64,000 bases of DNA from Ephydatia muelleri (taxonomy: Eukaryota > Porifera > Demospongiae > Spongillida > Spongillidae), in contig JABACO010000001.1 of NCBI GenBank assembly GCA_013339895.1, positions 12,013,348 to 12,077,347 on the forward strand. Direction: 5' to 3'. The notes under the pieces were generated by a model. It had not been told where the DNA came from and ran no database searches. It saw only the letters and a program-made list of their open reading frames with translations. Within the stretch, counting starts at the first letter, position 1. The number at the start of each line of letters is the position of its first letter. The position numbers were made by a program, and so were the translations under genes. Positions 46,573 through 56,058 of the stretch are shown here, in pieces.

Positions 46573-46699
46573 AATAGACCCTTCCCTTTAAGAAGAACTC
46601 CGGACGTGACATCACTAATCAACGTACTTCACGAATTGGGTTAAGTATACGTTAATGAGTGATGTCACGTCCGGAGTTCTTTAAAGGGAAGGGTCTATT
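46573..46699. mobile_element. 127-bp foldback MITE
   Basis: Left aatagacccttccctttaa and aactccggacgtgacatcac are mirrored by right gtgatgtcacgtccggagtt and ttaaagggaagggtctatt. The arms are about 50 bp with a short spacer; no coding capacity. It lies between the minisatellite and the 150-bp tandem array. Confidence 0.85.
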
Positions 46700-47235
46700 G
46701 AATGTACAACTCACCTGTCAAGTGCCACGCCCCCCAAGGTCACGTTAATCCAATGACCCCTTTGAGGAGAAAAGGTGTCACTACATGAAAAGCTTAAGGA
46801 ACATCTTGTCCTCAAGTTATGGTGGTGAACGAGGCAAGTGTGCTACAAATTGAATGTACAACTCACCTGTCAAGGGCCAAGCACTCCAAGGTCACGTGAA
46901 TCCAATGACCCCTTTGAGGTGAAAAGGTGTCACTGCATGAAAAGCTTAAGGAACATCTTGTTCTCAAGTTATGGTGGTGAACGGGGCAAGTGTGTTACAA
47001 ATTGAATTATACACCTGTCAATTGCCACGCCCTCCAAGGTCACGTGAATCCAATGATCTGACTCTCATGAAGTGAAAAGGTGTCACATCATTGCATGAAA
47101 AGCTTAAGGGACCATCAGGTCCTCAAACAGGGCAAGTGTGCTACAAATTGAATTGTACTACTCACCTGTCAAGTGCCACCACGTGAGTCTTATGACTCGA
47201 GGTGCACTGCATGGAAAGTCCAAGGAACAGCCTCC
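46700..47235. repeat. ~150-bp tandem array, about 3.5 copies
   Basis: Units start at attgaat- near 46698, 46852, 47002 and 47149. Each contains actcacctgtcaag, caaggtcacgt-aatccaatg, gaaaaggtgtcac, atgaaaagcttaagg and ggcaagtgtg-tacaa. The last unit is partial and diverged. Confidence 0.9.
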
Positions 47236-47935
47236 TATAATATAAACCTAACTGCACATGTTAACACATAACTTTGGCGTAGGGCCTACAGGCCACTAGG
47301 TCCTTGTCCAAAGTTTCTCTATCATTTGGTAAGCTATTATGACATTAAAATACTACCAACGCTTGAAGTTCAACATGTGAACGTTTGAGTCCGTTTATAT
47401 TACATAGCATTGAGTCTTATGATCTACGCTCAATCTCACCTTTGCATGAGACATTCCAGCAGGAAAGAATCCATTTGAATTCACGCGCGCCTGAAATAAT
47501 AACGATAATACTCACGTGCATCAGTTGCATAAATTCATTGTTGGACCGTGTTATGAATATGCGCTATGAATAATTGTAGCCCGTGGATTCATGAAATATA
47601 CCAGGGGATATTTGAAATATGCACTGACCTTGGTATAATGTTGGTAAACGCAAAATATGCGCAAAAAGTAAAGTAATTTGTGTACAAAGCATTTTGCCAA
47701 TTACGTGAGGCACTATTAGAGTGGGTGGAGCACATATCAACAGTTAACAATGCCATGAAAATTGTGTGCCCTAATTCAGGGGTCAACATTAAGCACTTTT
47801 GGGCTACTTGCCCTGTGGGGCCAGTGGTTTATGGAACCTACTGGCCCCATAAGGCAAGTAATTTGCACGACCCACTGGCCCTTGTTATTGATTGGCCATT
47901 CACGCATTTAATTAATAGCATCGTGTTGTATACAT
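47236..47935. other. No gene; small inverted repeat
   Basis: A small stem is visible at about 47809-47864 (ttgccctgtggggccagt against actggccccataaggcaa). It lies downstream of the - strand gene's stop codon and could act in its 3' UTR, but that is speculation. Otherwise nothing is recognised. Confidence 0.5.
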
Positions 47936-50012
47936 TTACTCAAGTGAATTCGAGCAACATGGAGTGTCACTGTTTGGTAATGTATTGCATTTAGAGTTAT
48001 CCTGGTTATCTGAAGGAATAGCTAGGGGTACTCCTGTCTCATCACTACCCTCTATTTCGTGAAGCTCAGCAGTCAAGTCTTCTACCACTACTTCTTGCTG
48101 GTTGGGGTTGAACCGAGGACGCCTCTTACGAAGGCCTGACCCCCACCATCTGTGCACAGCAGCTCTGGCATCAAACACATCTGGATGTGGTCCCTCTAGT
48201 GATAAGTACATCAATTGTGTTAAAGATGGTGTTTTCAATGAAGCCCTCCAGTCATTCTTTATGCGCTTCATGCAAGAAAATCCTCTTTCACAGCAAGCTG
48301 TACTTATGGGCATGATTAGATAGAGTTCCATTAAGGTTGCTAAGCCAGGAAATTTGCTCTTGGTGTTTGGTGTCCTCACAATGTCGGAAAAAGGTGTGCG
48401 CAAACCAATCTTTTTCCTGGAAAGGGCATATGTCTTGTACCCAACAAACTCACTCAACAAGGATTCTACAGAAACATTAGTCCATCTAAATATGCTGATG
48501 TAATCTTTATGAAGTGTGATGACATTCTGTTTGCCAGATTCAATGAAAGATTTCTTAGAAGAAAAATCATGGTGGTCAAGATTTGGCCATGTTGACGAAT
48601 CAAGAGCCTTAAATTGCGCCAGGATACTATCCTGACTCAAGTCTTTAAGACGATCATCAAGATGTCTTAAAATTGAGCTGCAATTATATTCCTTGACTCT
48701 CATCCTTGTTTCTGTTGCACTTGGGGTAGCATTAACATTATTCAATTCCACACCATCATAAATTCCCGGGGTAGTAATCAAAGCAGCCATCACCTTGCTT
48801 TGCCATATACCTGTACCATCTCCTACTAAATCTGTGATTTGGAGACCGGTTTCCTCATACTTCTCTAACGCTTCACCCACAGTGAGGTCATCTGTTTGAA
48901 AGGTAAGACTTAGTTGTGAAAGGCAATGGAGAATGTCACACATGAAAAAAATAAACAGCAAGCACTCGAAGTCTTTCATAAACTTAAGCAGATTCTTTGC
49001 TCTTCCAATCTGGGTTGGTGATGATTTTCTGGGTCGATCTGGGCTGATAATTTCTTCAAAATGTGCAACAAATACCCTGTAACTCTGGCAAGCAATGAGT
49101 AAAGCTCTATAATGGAATGGCAGCCATCGAGCACCAGAAAGGTTTGTCGGTTTTAGAACCTTCTCTTCCAATACCTCACCAAGCATCTTTAATTCTCTCA
49201 AGGCCTTCGGACTTTGTTTGTATTGCTCATACAAATGAACAAGGGCATCATTCAGCTGAGTCAATCTGGGATGTTGCTGTATAGCATTTAAAATACCAAG
49301 CTCTAATCGATGAGCTATACAGTGCACTGTCACTAAATGGCTGATGTCACGGCATAGCTTGGCAGCTACCCCTTCCTTGCTACCTAAATTGACAGCTGCC
49401 CCATCTGTACCCAGAGCAACTACTTTGTTACGCCAATCCAACACTCCTACACGGGTAAATATAGCATCAACAGTTTCAAGGATGCCTTCTGCTGTTGCAT
49501 GTTTTGTGTCCTCTATGCCAATAAAAGATGTAACAACACCAGTACCCATATCTAGATATCTCACATAAACCAGTTCATTTTCAATATTTGCACTGTCCGT
49601 GCTGTCATCAATCATAACTGAAAAGAAACGAGCCTCAGATAACTTGGTAATAAGCTTATCTATTTGCTCATGGTAGATATCATATATAAACCTATTACAA
49701 GCTATATCTGACTTGTACCACAATGGCATTTTTGATCCAGTACGTACATTAAGGGCAATTAAATCTGGGAAGTCAGTATATGGCTTCTCATTTTTTGCAA
49801 TGTAGTATGCAACGTGAAAGGCATTAACCATACAGTGCTCTAATTGCATCTCCATTTGCTGAAGCACTTGCTTGATAGGTTTTATGGCACTGGTATTCTC
49901 CTTGAAAGACTGCTTCTTCATGCACAACTTATGCTTTGTGCTTTCATCGTGGGAAATCAAAGCATTTGTTCGCAGTCCTTCCAATTCTTTTCCAATAAAA
50001 AAACTGGATGAT
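47936..50012 (-). CDS. hAT-derived protein (ZNF862/C17orf113-like), exon 2
   Basis: An uninterrupted minus frame of about 690 codons from the acceptor gtttttcag/ at 50013 to the stop at 47936-47938. It has HDESTKHKLCMKK (His end of a zinc finger), FFSVMIDDSTDSANIENELV (first catalytic Asp region), NKVVALGTDGAAVNLGSKEG (second Asp), LVTVHCIAHRLELGILNAIQ and LSGARWLPFHYRALL. The C-terminal dimerisation block is LYLIMPISTACCERGFSCMK plus LTQLMYLSLEGPHPD. This order is that of hAT transposases and of their derived host proteins such as ZNF862. With exon 1 the protein is 771 residues. It is the only long gene in the window without a frameshift, so it is an active element, a recent insertion or a domesticated gene. 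No terminal repeats or target duplication were found. Confidence 0.85.
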
Positions 50013-50101
50013 CTGAAAAACGCAAAAGCATATCTAATCTTAGGCAGGGTTGTTTAAAGTGCATAGCATAACCAATATGAGTTGTTTCTAGTACAGCTCA
50101 C
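50013..50101 (-). other. 89-bp intron of the hAT-derived gene
   Basis: Minus-strand donor gacag/gtgag and acceptor gcgtttttcag/. Exon 1 ends in phase 2 and exon 2 supplies one base, giving an unbroken frame through the T7 run. Confidence 0.8.
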
Positions 50102-50340
50102 CTGTCAGCTGCATCTTTATATTCCCGACACACCTTGCAATACACAAGCGATTTTTCTTCATCGAATGCAACCCATGGCCATCGTAGTAGCCAAGTACCC
50201 TCTGGATCAAATACCCTTTCACGCTTCTCTTCTTCATACAACTTTCTTCTTTCTTCTCTATCCTTTTCCGTCATCCTTTTCTTTCGTGGTGGCTGCTTAC
50301 CTGGGAAGCGGTCAGCAGCTGGAGGCATTAGATTGGACAT
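50102..50340 (-). CDS. hAT-derived protein, exon 1 (zinc-finger N-terminus)
   Basis: Starts at the ATG at 50338-50340. It encodes MSNLMPPAADRFPGKQPPRK, a highly charged helix (RMTEKDREERRKLYEEEKRE), then LLRWPWVAFDEEKSLVYCKV and CREYKDAADR. The W-PWV-F...-YCKVC pattern is the first half (Cys pair) of a TTF-type zinc finger as found at the start of many hAT-like and ZNF862-type proteins; the His half is at the start of exon 2. Ends in phase 2 at the gtgag donor. Confidence 0.8.
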
Positions 50341-51345
50341 GGCAAACCACGTTAATTAATAAATTTTGTCACACTAATCGTAATTAAAACAATGTAAATG
50401 GGTAAAATTATTTATGGTCAAGTGCCAGCAAATCAGATGTTTGACTGATAATAACTGTGCAGTGGAGTTCTCTAATTAATTTAGAATACAGATTTAGCCT
50501 GGTATATAAGTAAAGATAAAGTGGTGTCGTCAGAAATTATGACTTCAAACCAAGCAGGATATTCAATAAAAGAGCACATGTATTGGGAAAACGACCCGAG
50601 CTGAGGCAAGAGACACTTGTATACCTTGTAGCATTATTTGATTTTATAATATAACTGAAGGCAGTGTGTCTGGGGTGATATATCGATTCACATATTTGGC
50701 CATTTTTACCTTCTCTTGATCACAAGTGTATTAGTGTCATCTAGTTTGGTTATTGTGTGACCATCACAAAATCTTATTTTTGATGTTATTTGTTGTAGAT
50801 CTGGACAAGCTTTGTGTGTACTCGTTCTCTTAAAGTCATTTCTGATGGTTGAGGGGTTGTAATCATTCTTTCCTCATGTAAGCACAGGAGAGAAATGTGT
50901 GCTAAATTGTTGAGGCTGAATATTCTATTGATTGTCAAGCTCCTAATATAATAATTTTCTGATTTTCGTCTGTGTAGGCCACTATATGAGCCTCATAATC
51001 ATGCTGCAGATAGAATAGTGTGCTGCTAGTAGTTACGTGTACACTAGTGTTGTAGGCAAAGGTGCTTTATTGAGTTGCTTGTCTCAGTCGAAGTAAAGCT
51101 TCTAAAGCAGTAGCCAAAATGTCGGCTCGTGAATGTGTAATTTCACCATTGCATACTGGGTGGTAAGCAGTTGTCTTGATCTGATTGGAGATATTCGCAA
51201 TTGATTGTGATTCAAATTCAAGGTCCTTAATTGAATACAATGAATGTGCTCAGAAGTATTCCTCCAAAATGTTATTTGTGTTTGTCTCAGCTTCTGGTTA
51301 CTAGTGGTAAAGTCTTTCATATATTTTCACCTCATACTTTATAAT
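50341..51345. other. Intergenic DNA with a dispersed repeat
   Basis: Includes the 94-bp segment 50667-50760, repeated at 60438-60531. Possible promoter of the - strand hAT-derived gene near 50341-50500, but no motif is convincing. Confidence 0.45.
50667..50760. repeat. 94-bp dispersed repeat, copy 1
   Basis: Nearly identical to 60438-60531 (tgtctggggtgata, atcgattcacatatttgg, cttgatcacaagtgta, gtcatctagtttggttattg). Confidence 0.9.
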
Positions 51346-51643
51346 AAAGGTAGTGGCAGCAGTCCTGTGTGTGGACGATCATACTGATATATGTCAGACC
51401 ACACAATCAGCAAGCAGCCAATGGCGGGCCATTAGTGGGAAACTTGGCTTTACTTTTGATGAGCTGGACTCCATTGTACGTGAACCTGGCCGGTACGGAG
51501 ATGTGGCCATGTTAAGGAGATGGTTGGACTGGGCACCACCCGACCACTCTGATCCAACACTCCAATGTCTAACATCAGCTCTTCGTGCAGTGGGCAAAGA
51601 GAAACAAGCAAACACTCTAACTTCTAACATTGTACAAAAGTAG
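51346..51643 (+). CDS. Second death-domain terminal exon (paralogue)
   Basis: After a possible acceptor (aataaag/gtagtggc) the frame reads AAVLCVDDHTDICQTTQSAS, QWRAISGKLGFTFDELDSIV, REPGRYGDVAMLRRWLDWAP and LTSALRAVGKEKQANTL, with TAG at 51641-51643. It is a clear paralogue of the exon at 41852-42167: WRAI-G-LGFTFDEL-SIVREP-RYGD and MLRRWLDWA are shared, with a three-residue deletion in the loop. No ROC-COR or ankyrin exon precedes it on this strand between 42.2 and 51.3 kb, so it is an orphan 3' end of a duplicated gene or a partial copy. A BEL/Pao element is inserted seven bases after its stop. Confidence 0.8.
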
Positions 51644-51649
51644 TTCACA

Positions 51650-51654
51650 GAATG
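51650..51654. repeat. Target-site duplication GAATG (left)
   Basis: Directly precedes the TGTACG start of the left LTR and matches 57587-57591. Confidence 0.85.
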
Positions 51655-51790
51655 TGTACGAGCCGATTCCAGACAATCACGCCAAAGTCGCGAGAGAGCG
51701 CTATCACTAACGAACACGTGAAGAGAGCAACTTTTTAATAAGTTGGAATTATGGTAAACAAAATGCAAATTAATTAACGAGTATCAACCA
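51655..51790 (-). repeat. BEL/Pao LTR (136 bp; 3' LTR of the element)
   Basis: Runs from tgtacgagccgattccagac to gagtatcaacca. It matches 57453-57586 except for a few changes (cactaacg against cgctacg, gtgaagag against gtgaaaag, one extra A near 51767). Unusually short for an LTR. Confidence 0.9.
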
Positions 51791-51840
51791 TACCGCCGGC
51801 CAAGACCGGTTGGTCTTAAAATAATTATGAAAGTTTAATA

Positions 51841-53178
51841 TCAGAATTCTGCTTGGACTGTAGATGGTAGAAGTACAACCAACTTCGTAACAGGTCGTTT
51901 ATAGATACCCTTTGAAGTCTTAACATCAACCACTCTAACAAGTCCATCTTTCCCAGGATAAACACGAACCACCCTAGCAAGAGGCCATAGAGTGGGGACC
52001 ATTCCATCTTCACGGACGACAACGACATCATCAACAGAAACATTCTTCACAGGGTGGTGCCACTTACTGTATTTATTGAGTGTAGATAGATATTCGACGG
52101 ACCATCTGTTCCAAAAATGTCGAACTAAGTATTGACACAAATGCCAACGGCGTAGTAATGACATTGAGGGGGTAGAAGTATCTGGGTCAGGCAGACATGT
52201 GAGTGGGCGACCAATCAAGAAGTGACCTGGGGTCAAAACTTCTATACTGTCATCGCTGTGATTGTTGATCGACACAAGTGGTCTGCTATTCAAACAAGCT
52301 TCGATTTGAGTCAATACAGTGATTAACTCCTCAAAAGTGAGCTTTACTGTGCCAACAATTTTCTTCAAATGAATCTTCACACTCTTAACAGTAGATTCCC
52401 ACAATCCACCAAAGTGTGGGGAATGCTCAGGTATAAATTTCCAAATGATGTTTTTGGTTGAACAGAATTCCGAAATTGAACACTGGGTAATCTGCTTCTG
52501 GAGGAACTGATTGAATTCTTTGAGCTCACGGTTGGCACCAACAAAATTTGTGCCATGATCACTCCATACGAGGGAAGGGTACCCTCTTCGAGCTGTGAAA
52601 CGGCGTAAAGCCGCGATGAATGCTTCGCTGGTCAAATCAGACACCAATTCCAAGTGTACAGCCTTTACACTTAGTGACACAACAACACAAAGGTAGGACT
52701 TTACAATTGTTGGTTTTCTAACAGATCCATACTTGACAAGAAATGGACCAGCATAATCAAGGCCTACTCTATCAAAAACAGAGTCTGGAGTAATCCTTTC
52801 AGCAGGAAGTTGACCCAACATTTGTGGTTGAGGTTTGATGGCTTGTCGTCTACATGTTATGCATTGTCTAAGAACTGATCGCACGGTCTTACGGCAATTA
52901 AGCAAATGAAAACGATAGCTAAGAGAAGCGAGGACAAGTGTAGGTCCACCATGTAATAAACGCTGATGCTCTGACCAGATAAGCAATTTTGCTATAGGAT
53001 GCTTGGCATGGATGACGTTTTGAGTAAGATAGCTTTGAGCGTTCCTGTCTACCACCTGCACGCAACATTTGGTCTTTGTCAAGAAATGGATGAAGTGTAA
53101 GTAGAGCACTAGATATCGGTATGGGCTTGTTAGCTTGGAGACAGGCAATTTCACTTTCGAAATTATCTCGCTGAGCAA
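51841..53178 (-). CDS. BEL/Pao integrase region
   Basis: Contains the HHCC zinc-binding part (H...H in LLIWSEHQRLLHGG, then VLRQCITCRRQAIKPQ), the catalytic core with DRVGLDYAGPFLVKYG (first Asp), SLVWSDHGTNFVGANREL (second Asp) and PEHSPHFGGLWESTVKSVK (catalytic Glu), and a C-terminal DNA-binding part (GHFLIGRPLTCLP, VVVVREDGMVPTLWPLARV). The frame is open to the stop at 51841. It would insert the cDNA into the host genome. The N-terminus is reached by a frame change near 53055 from the RNase H frame. Confidence 0.9.
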   Translation of the reverse strand: MLSEIISKVKLPVSKLTSPYRYLVLYLHFIHFLTKTKCCVQVVDRNAQSYLTQNVIHAKHPIAKLLIWSEHQRLLHGGPTLVLASLSYRFHLLNCRKTVRSVLRQCITCRRQAIKPQPQMLGQLPAERITPDSVFDRVGLDYAGPFLVKYGSVRKPTIVKSYLCVVVSLSVKAVHLELVSDLTSEAFIAALRRFTARRGYPSLVWSDHGTNFVGANRELKEFNQFLQKQITQCSISEFCSTKNIIWKFIPEHSPHFGGLWESTVKSVKIHLKKIVGTVKLTFEELITVLTQIEACLNSRPLVSINNHSDDSIEVLTPGHFLIGRPLTCLPDPDTSTPSMSLLRRWHLCQYLVRHFWNRWSVEYLSTLNKYSKWHHPVKNVSVDDVVVVREDGMVPTLWPLARVVRVYPGKDGLVRVVDVKTSKGIYKRPVTKLVVLLPSTVQAEF

Positions 53179-53854
53179 GTCTTATCCAATATACTTCAGA
53201 AATGTGCAACTCTAGACTTGTTAATGAAGAAGTTAGTAGAATTCTGTTAGCCTTGCTTAACTTGGCTAAGCAGTTGTTGATGAATCTCAAACACCAGGCT
53301 GTGATCCTCTTGAGGCGAGTGTAGCTTGAATAGCGTTCAAGGCAAATAATGGGTTCCACAACATGAACTAGGGAAGTAAGACAGATTTCTCTTTCTTCAT
53401 CATTGAGCTCTTCCGCACGGTTGCCTTCCTCTGGTTTAGGTCTAATCAGATGAATAGATTTCAGCCAGCTTGGTCCATTCCACCAAAGATCATTGCAGAT
53501 CAGCTCAGAAGGGAACAGTCCTCTGGAGGCACAATCAGCAGGATTTTGGATACCAGCAACGTGTTCCCATCTATCAGGAGGTATACAATCTACAATAGCA
53601 GCAATTCGATTCCCCACAAAGGTCTTAAAACGTCTTGGAGAACCAGTCAGCCAGTTCAGGACTATTGTGCTGTCTGTATACGCATGAACAGAATTGAGTG
53701 GTAAGCCAAACAAAGCTTTCAAATGATGAAGTAGCTGAGAAAGCAACTGAGCACCACAAAGCTCTAGTCTAGGAATAGTTAGCCTCTTTATTGGTGCTAC
53801 TTTGGTTTTAGACATGACCAGGGAAACGTACACATTATTCTGTGTATCCACCAT
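52919..53854 (-). CDS. BEL/Pao RNase H region
   Basis: Contains LTIPRLELCGAQLLSQLLHH, VHAYTDSTIVLNWLTGSPRR (Asp of the RNase H core), FVGNRIAAIVDCIPPDRWEH and GIQNPADCASRGLFPSEL. This is the RNase H-like block between reverse transcriptase and integrase in BEL elements. It is linked by frame changes to the regions on either side. Confidence 0.85.
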   Translation of the reverse strand: MVDTQNNVYVSLVMSKTKVAPIKRLTIPRLELCGAQLLSQLLHHLKALFGLPLNSVHAYTDSTIVLNWLTGSPRRFKTFVGNRIAAIVDCIPPDRWEHVAGIQNPADCASRGLFPSELICNDLWWNGPSWLKSIHLIRPKPEEGNRAEELNDEEREICLTSLVHVVEPIICLERYSSYTRLKRITAWCLRFINNCLAKLSKANRILLTSSLTSLELHISEVYWIRLAQRDNFESEIACLQANKPIPISSALLTLHPFLDKDQMLRAGGRQERSKLSYSKRHPCQASYSKIAYLVRASAFITWWTYTCPRFS

Positions 53855-54077
53855 ACGTAGGTAGACTACTGCTGCATAAGCATCTTCTGAGCGTCACTAA
53901 AACCATGCAACTGAAAAGACACTATGTGTGCTTCCTTTGGGTAATAACATCTGGGAAGAGATTTGTTTGCAAAGGAGAAAAGTTCAGTTCTCCATTTCAG
54001 CCAGATGTCTCGAATTGAGTCAGGGATGGAGTCATCCCAATCCACTTTCAACTCCCATACTTTTTGTAACAAGATCT

Positions 54078-55334
54078 TCATTTTAATGATAGTAGGTGAA
54101 ACCAACCCAAAACGTCAAATGTTTTTGCTATGTCAGACACAAGAGCTCGTTTGGTGACACGACAAGGATTAGGAGGAAGTACGTTATTGACAGTAAGACA
54201 AAATTCGTCCGATTTAGTATTCCATTCAAGACCAAGTGTTTTGGTGCTTTCCCTTCCATCATGAATGTGGTGAATAGCTTCAGAGTCACGAATATCAGGA
54301 TCTATATTCTGTAGGACAGCTAAATTACTAGAATTCCATTTCCGCAACAAGAAACCTCCGTGAGAGAGAAGGCACTGTAATTCTTGCTGCAGCTTGATTG
54401 CCATCTCAACATTGTCAGCACCAGTCAAACAGTCGTCAACGTAGAATGATTCTTCTACTGCTTTGGCAGCTAGAGGATATTTGGTAGCGAAATCCATTGC
54501 ATTCTGTTTGACGCACATGTTAGCAGCAAAAGATGATGCTGATACTCCAAACGTGACGCGGGTCATGCGATAATCCTTCAGTGTTTCAGACTGACTTGAT
54601 CTCCACACAAATCGATGGAAATCACGATCAGATTGAACCAATTGCACTGCTCGATACATCTTGTTAATGTCTGCTGTAATCGCAATGCGATGCATTCGAA
54701 AGCGTAAAAGAACATCCATTAGAGTCGAATGCACAGTTGGTCCAACAAGGAGGATGTCATTCAATGATACACCAGATGAAGACTTTGCTGATGCATCAAA
54801 AACTGCTCTGATCTTGGTAGTAGTACTTGAATTCTTGTATACAACATGCATGGGCAAATAGAACACCTGAGATGTAGGTTTCTCCATTTCTTCTAGAGGT
54901 ACAAGTTCTGCATGTCCAAGATCCATGTATTCTATCATTACAGAGCTGAAATCTTGAAATAAACCTTTTGCGTTCAGAGAGCGTTCCAATGAGAAAAATC
55001 TTCTGACAGCTTGTGTGCGTGATTCTCCAATCTGTTTTGCATCCAGTCGTTTTGGCAAAGACACCATAAAACCTTCTTCAGTGCGAAAGTGGTTGTCTTT
55101 AAAATGACTTAAGACGCTTCGTTCTTCTAATGAGAATGCAGCATTGCTGGTTGGACCTTCCTCAATCTCCCAGAACTTACGCAGAATATCATCCTTGAAT
55201 CCTACAATAGTGTGCAGTGCAGCTACTACTCCTGTAGATGCGATGGACTCAGTTCGCCCACTAAGCACCCAACCAAATTCTGTTTCAAATGCGACTGGAG
55301 ATCCAGCGGGACCTGACCGCCGACCTTGACGCAA
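54078..55334 (-). CDS. BEL/Pao reverse transcriptase region
   Basis: Opens with ETEFGWVLSGRTES, then LPMHVVYKNSSTTTKIRAVF, DASAKSSSGVSLNDILLVGP, ITADINKMYRAVQLVQSDRD and FGVSASSFAANMCVKQNAM. The active-site box is VEESFYVDDCLTGADNVEM (YVDD). The domain order matches the peptidase_A17/RT segment of BEL-type polyproteins. It is followed by a short frame (53866-54105) leading to RNase H after a frame change near 54090. Confidence 0.9.
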   Translation of the reverse strand: MRQGRRSGPAGSPVAFETEFGWVLSGRTESIASTGVVAALHTIVGFKDDILRKFWEIEEGPTSNAAFSLEERSVLSHFKDNHFRTEEGFMVSLPKRLDAKQIGESRTQAVRRFFSLERSLNAKGLFQDFSSVMIEYMDLGHAELVPLEEMEKPTSQVFYLPMHVVYKNSSTTTKIRAVFDASAKSSSGVSLNDILLVGPTVHSTLMDVLLRFRMHRIAITADINKMYRAVQLVQSDRDFHRFVWRSSQSETLKDYRMTRVTFGVSASSFAANMCVKQNAMDFATKYPLAAKAVEESFYVDDCLTGADNVEMAIKLQQELQCLLSHGGFLLRKWNSSNLAVLQNIDPDIRDSEAIHHIHDGRESTKTLGLEWNTKSDEFCLTVNNVLPPNPCRVTKRALVSDIAKTFDVLGWFHLLSLK

Positions 55335-56014
55335 AACATCAGCAAATAGGTCAGCACCCAGAAGTAGATCAATCTTTCCAGGTTGTCCAAATTGGGGTCA
55401 GCTAGGACAAGGTTAGTCAAATGCTTCCAACTCGAATCAAAACGAACAGGATATGTGGGTAGATCGCATGTGACCTTTGGAACCACTATAGCTGTGATGC
55501 CAATCTTTCTGACTGAGGATCTGACAGCTGAGATTTTAAAACTTGAGATATGTTGAACTGGATTATCATGAGAGAAATCTCCTATTCCTGAAATACGCAC
55601 ATTTTGCCTAAATCGTGGGAGGCAAAGGCCTTGGGCTAGGTGTTCTGAGACAAAGGAAGCTGAGGAGGCACTGTCCAACAAAGCTCGTGCTTCTATTGAA
55701 GAGCCGTCAGGAGCATAAACCACAATGCGACAAGTCATTAGTAATAGATTAGATTTAAGCCTAACAGCAGTACTCGTAGATACTTTGACTTCAGCCAAAT
55801 TGCTATCAACTTGTTTGTCCTTGTGAAGCAAAGTATGGTGTGGTTTTTGGCATTTGTGACATTTATGCACAGACTTGCAATTCTTGACAACATGACCACT
55901 AGATAAGCAATTCATGCAAAGGTTGTTATCCTTTAGTGTGGCTACCATCTGATCATGGGGTAGTGATTGGAATTTAGGGCACACATACAAAGGGTGTTTA
56001 TCAGCTCTGCACAC
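55226..56014 (-). CDS. BEL/Pao zinc knuckle and aspartic protease region
   Basis: Begins with HPLYVCPKFQSLPHDQM, then LCMNCLSSGHVVKNCKSVHK (CCHC knuckle) and HKCQKPHHTLLHKD, followed by a protease-like domain (DUF1758 type) with the active-site segment ARALLDSASSASFVSEHLAQ. Protease cuts the polyprotein; the knuckle binds RNA. The frame overlaps the RT frame by about 110 bp, consistent with a one-base indel in this copy. Confidence 0.85.
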   Translation of the reverse strand: MCRADKHPLYVCPKFQSLPHDQMVATLKDNNLCMNCLSSGHVVKNCKSVHKCHKCQKPHHTLLHKDKQVDSNLAEVKVSTSTAVRLKSNLLLMTCRIVVYAPDGSSIEARALLDSASSASFVSEHLAQGLCLPRFRQNVRISGIGDFSHDNPVQHISSFKISAVRSSVRKIGITAIVVPKVTCDLPTYPVRFDSSWKHLTNLVLADPNLDNLERLIYFWVLTYLLMFCVKVGGQVPLDLQSHLKQNLVGCLVGELSPSHLQE

Positions 56015-56058
56015 AATACATTGATTACTTACAGCAGCATGATGCGATGTAAAAGAGG

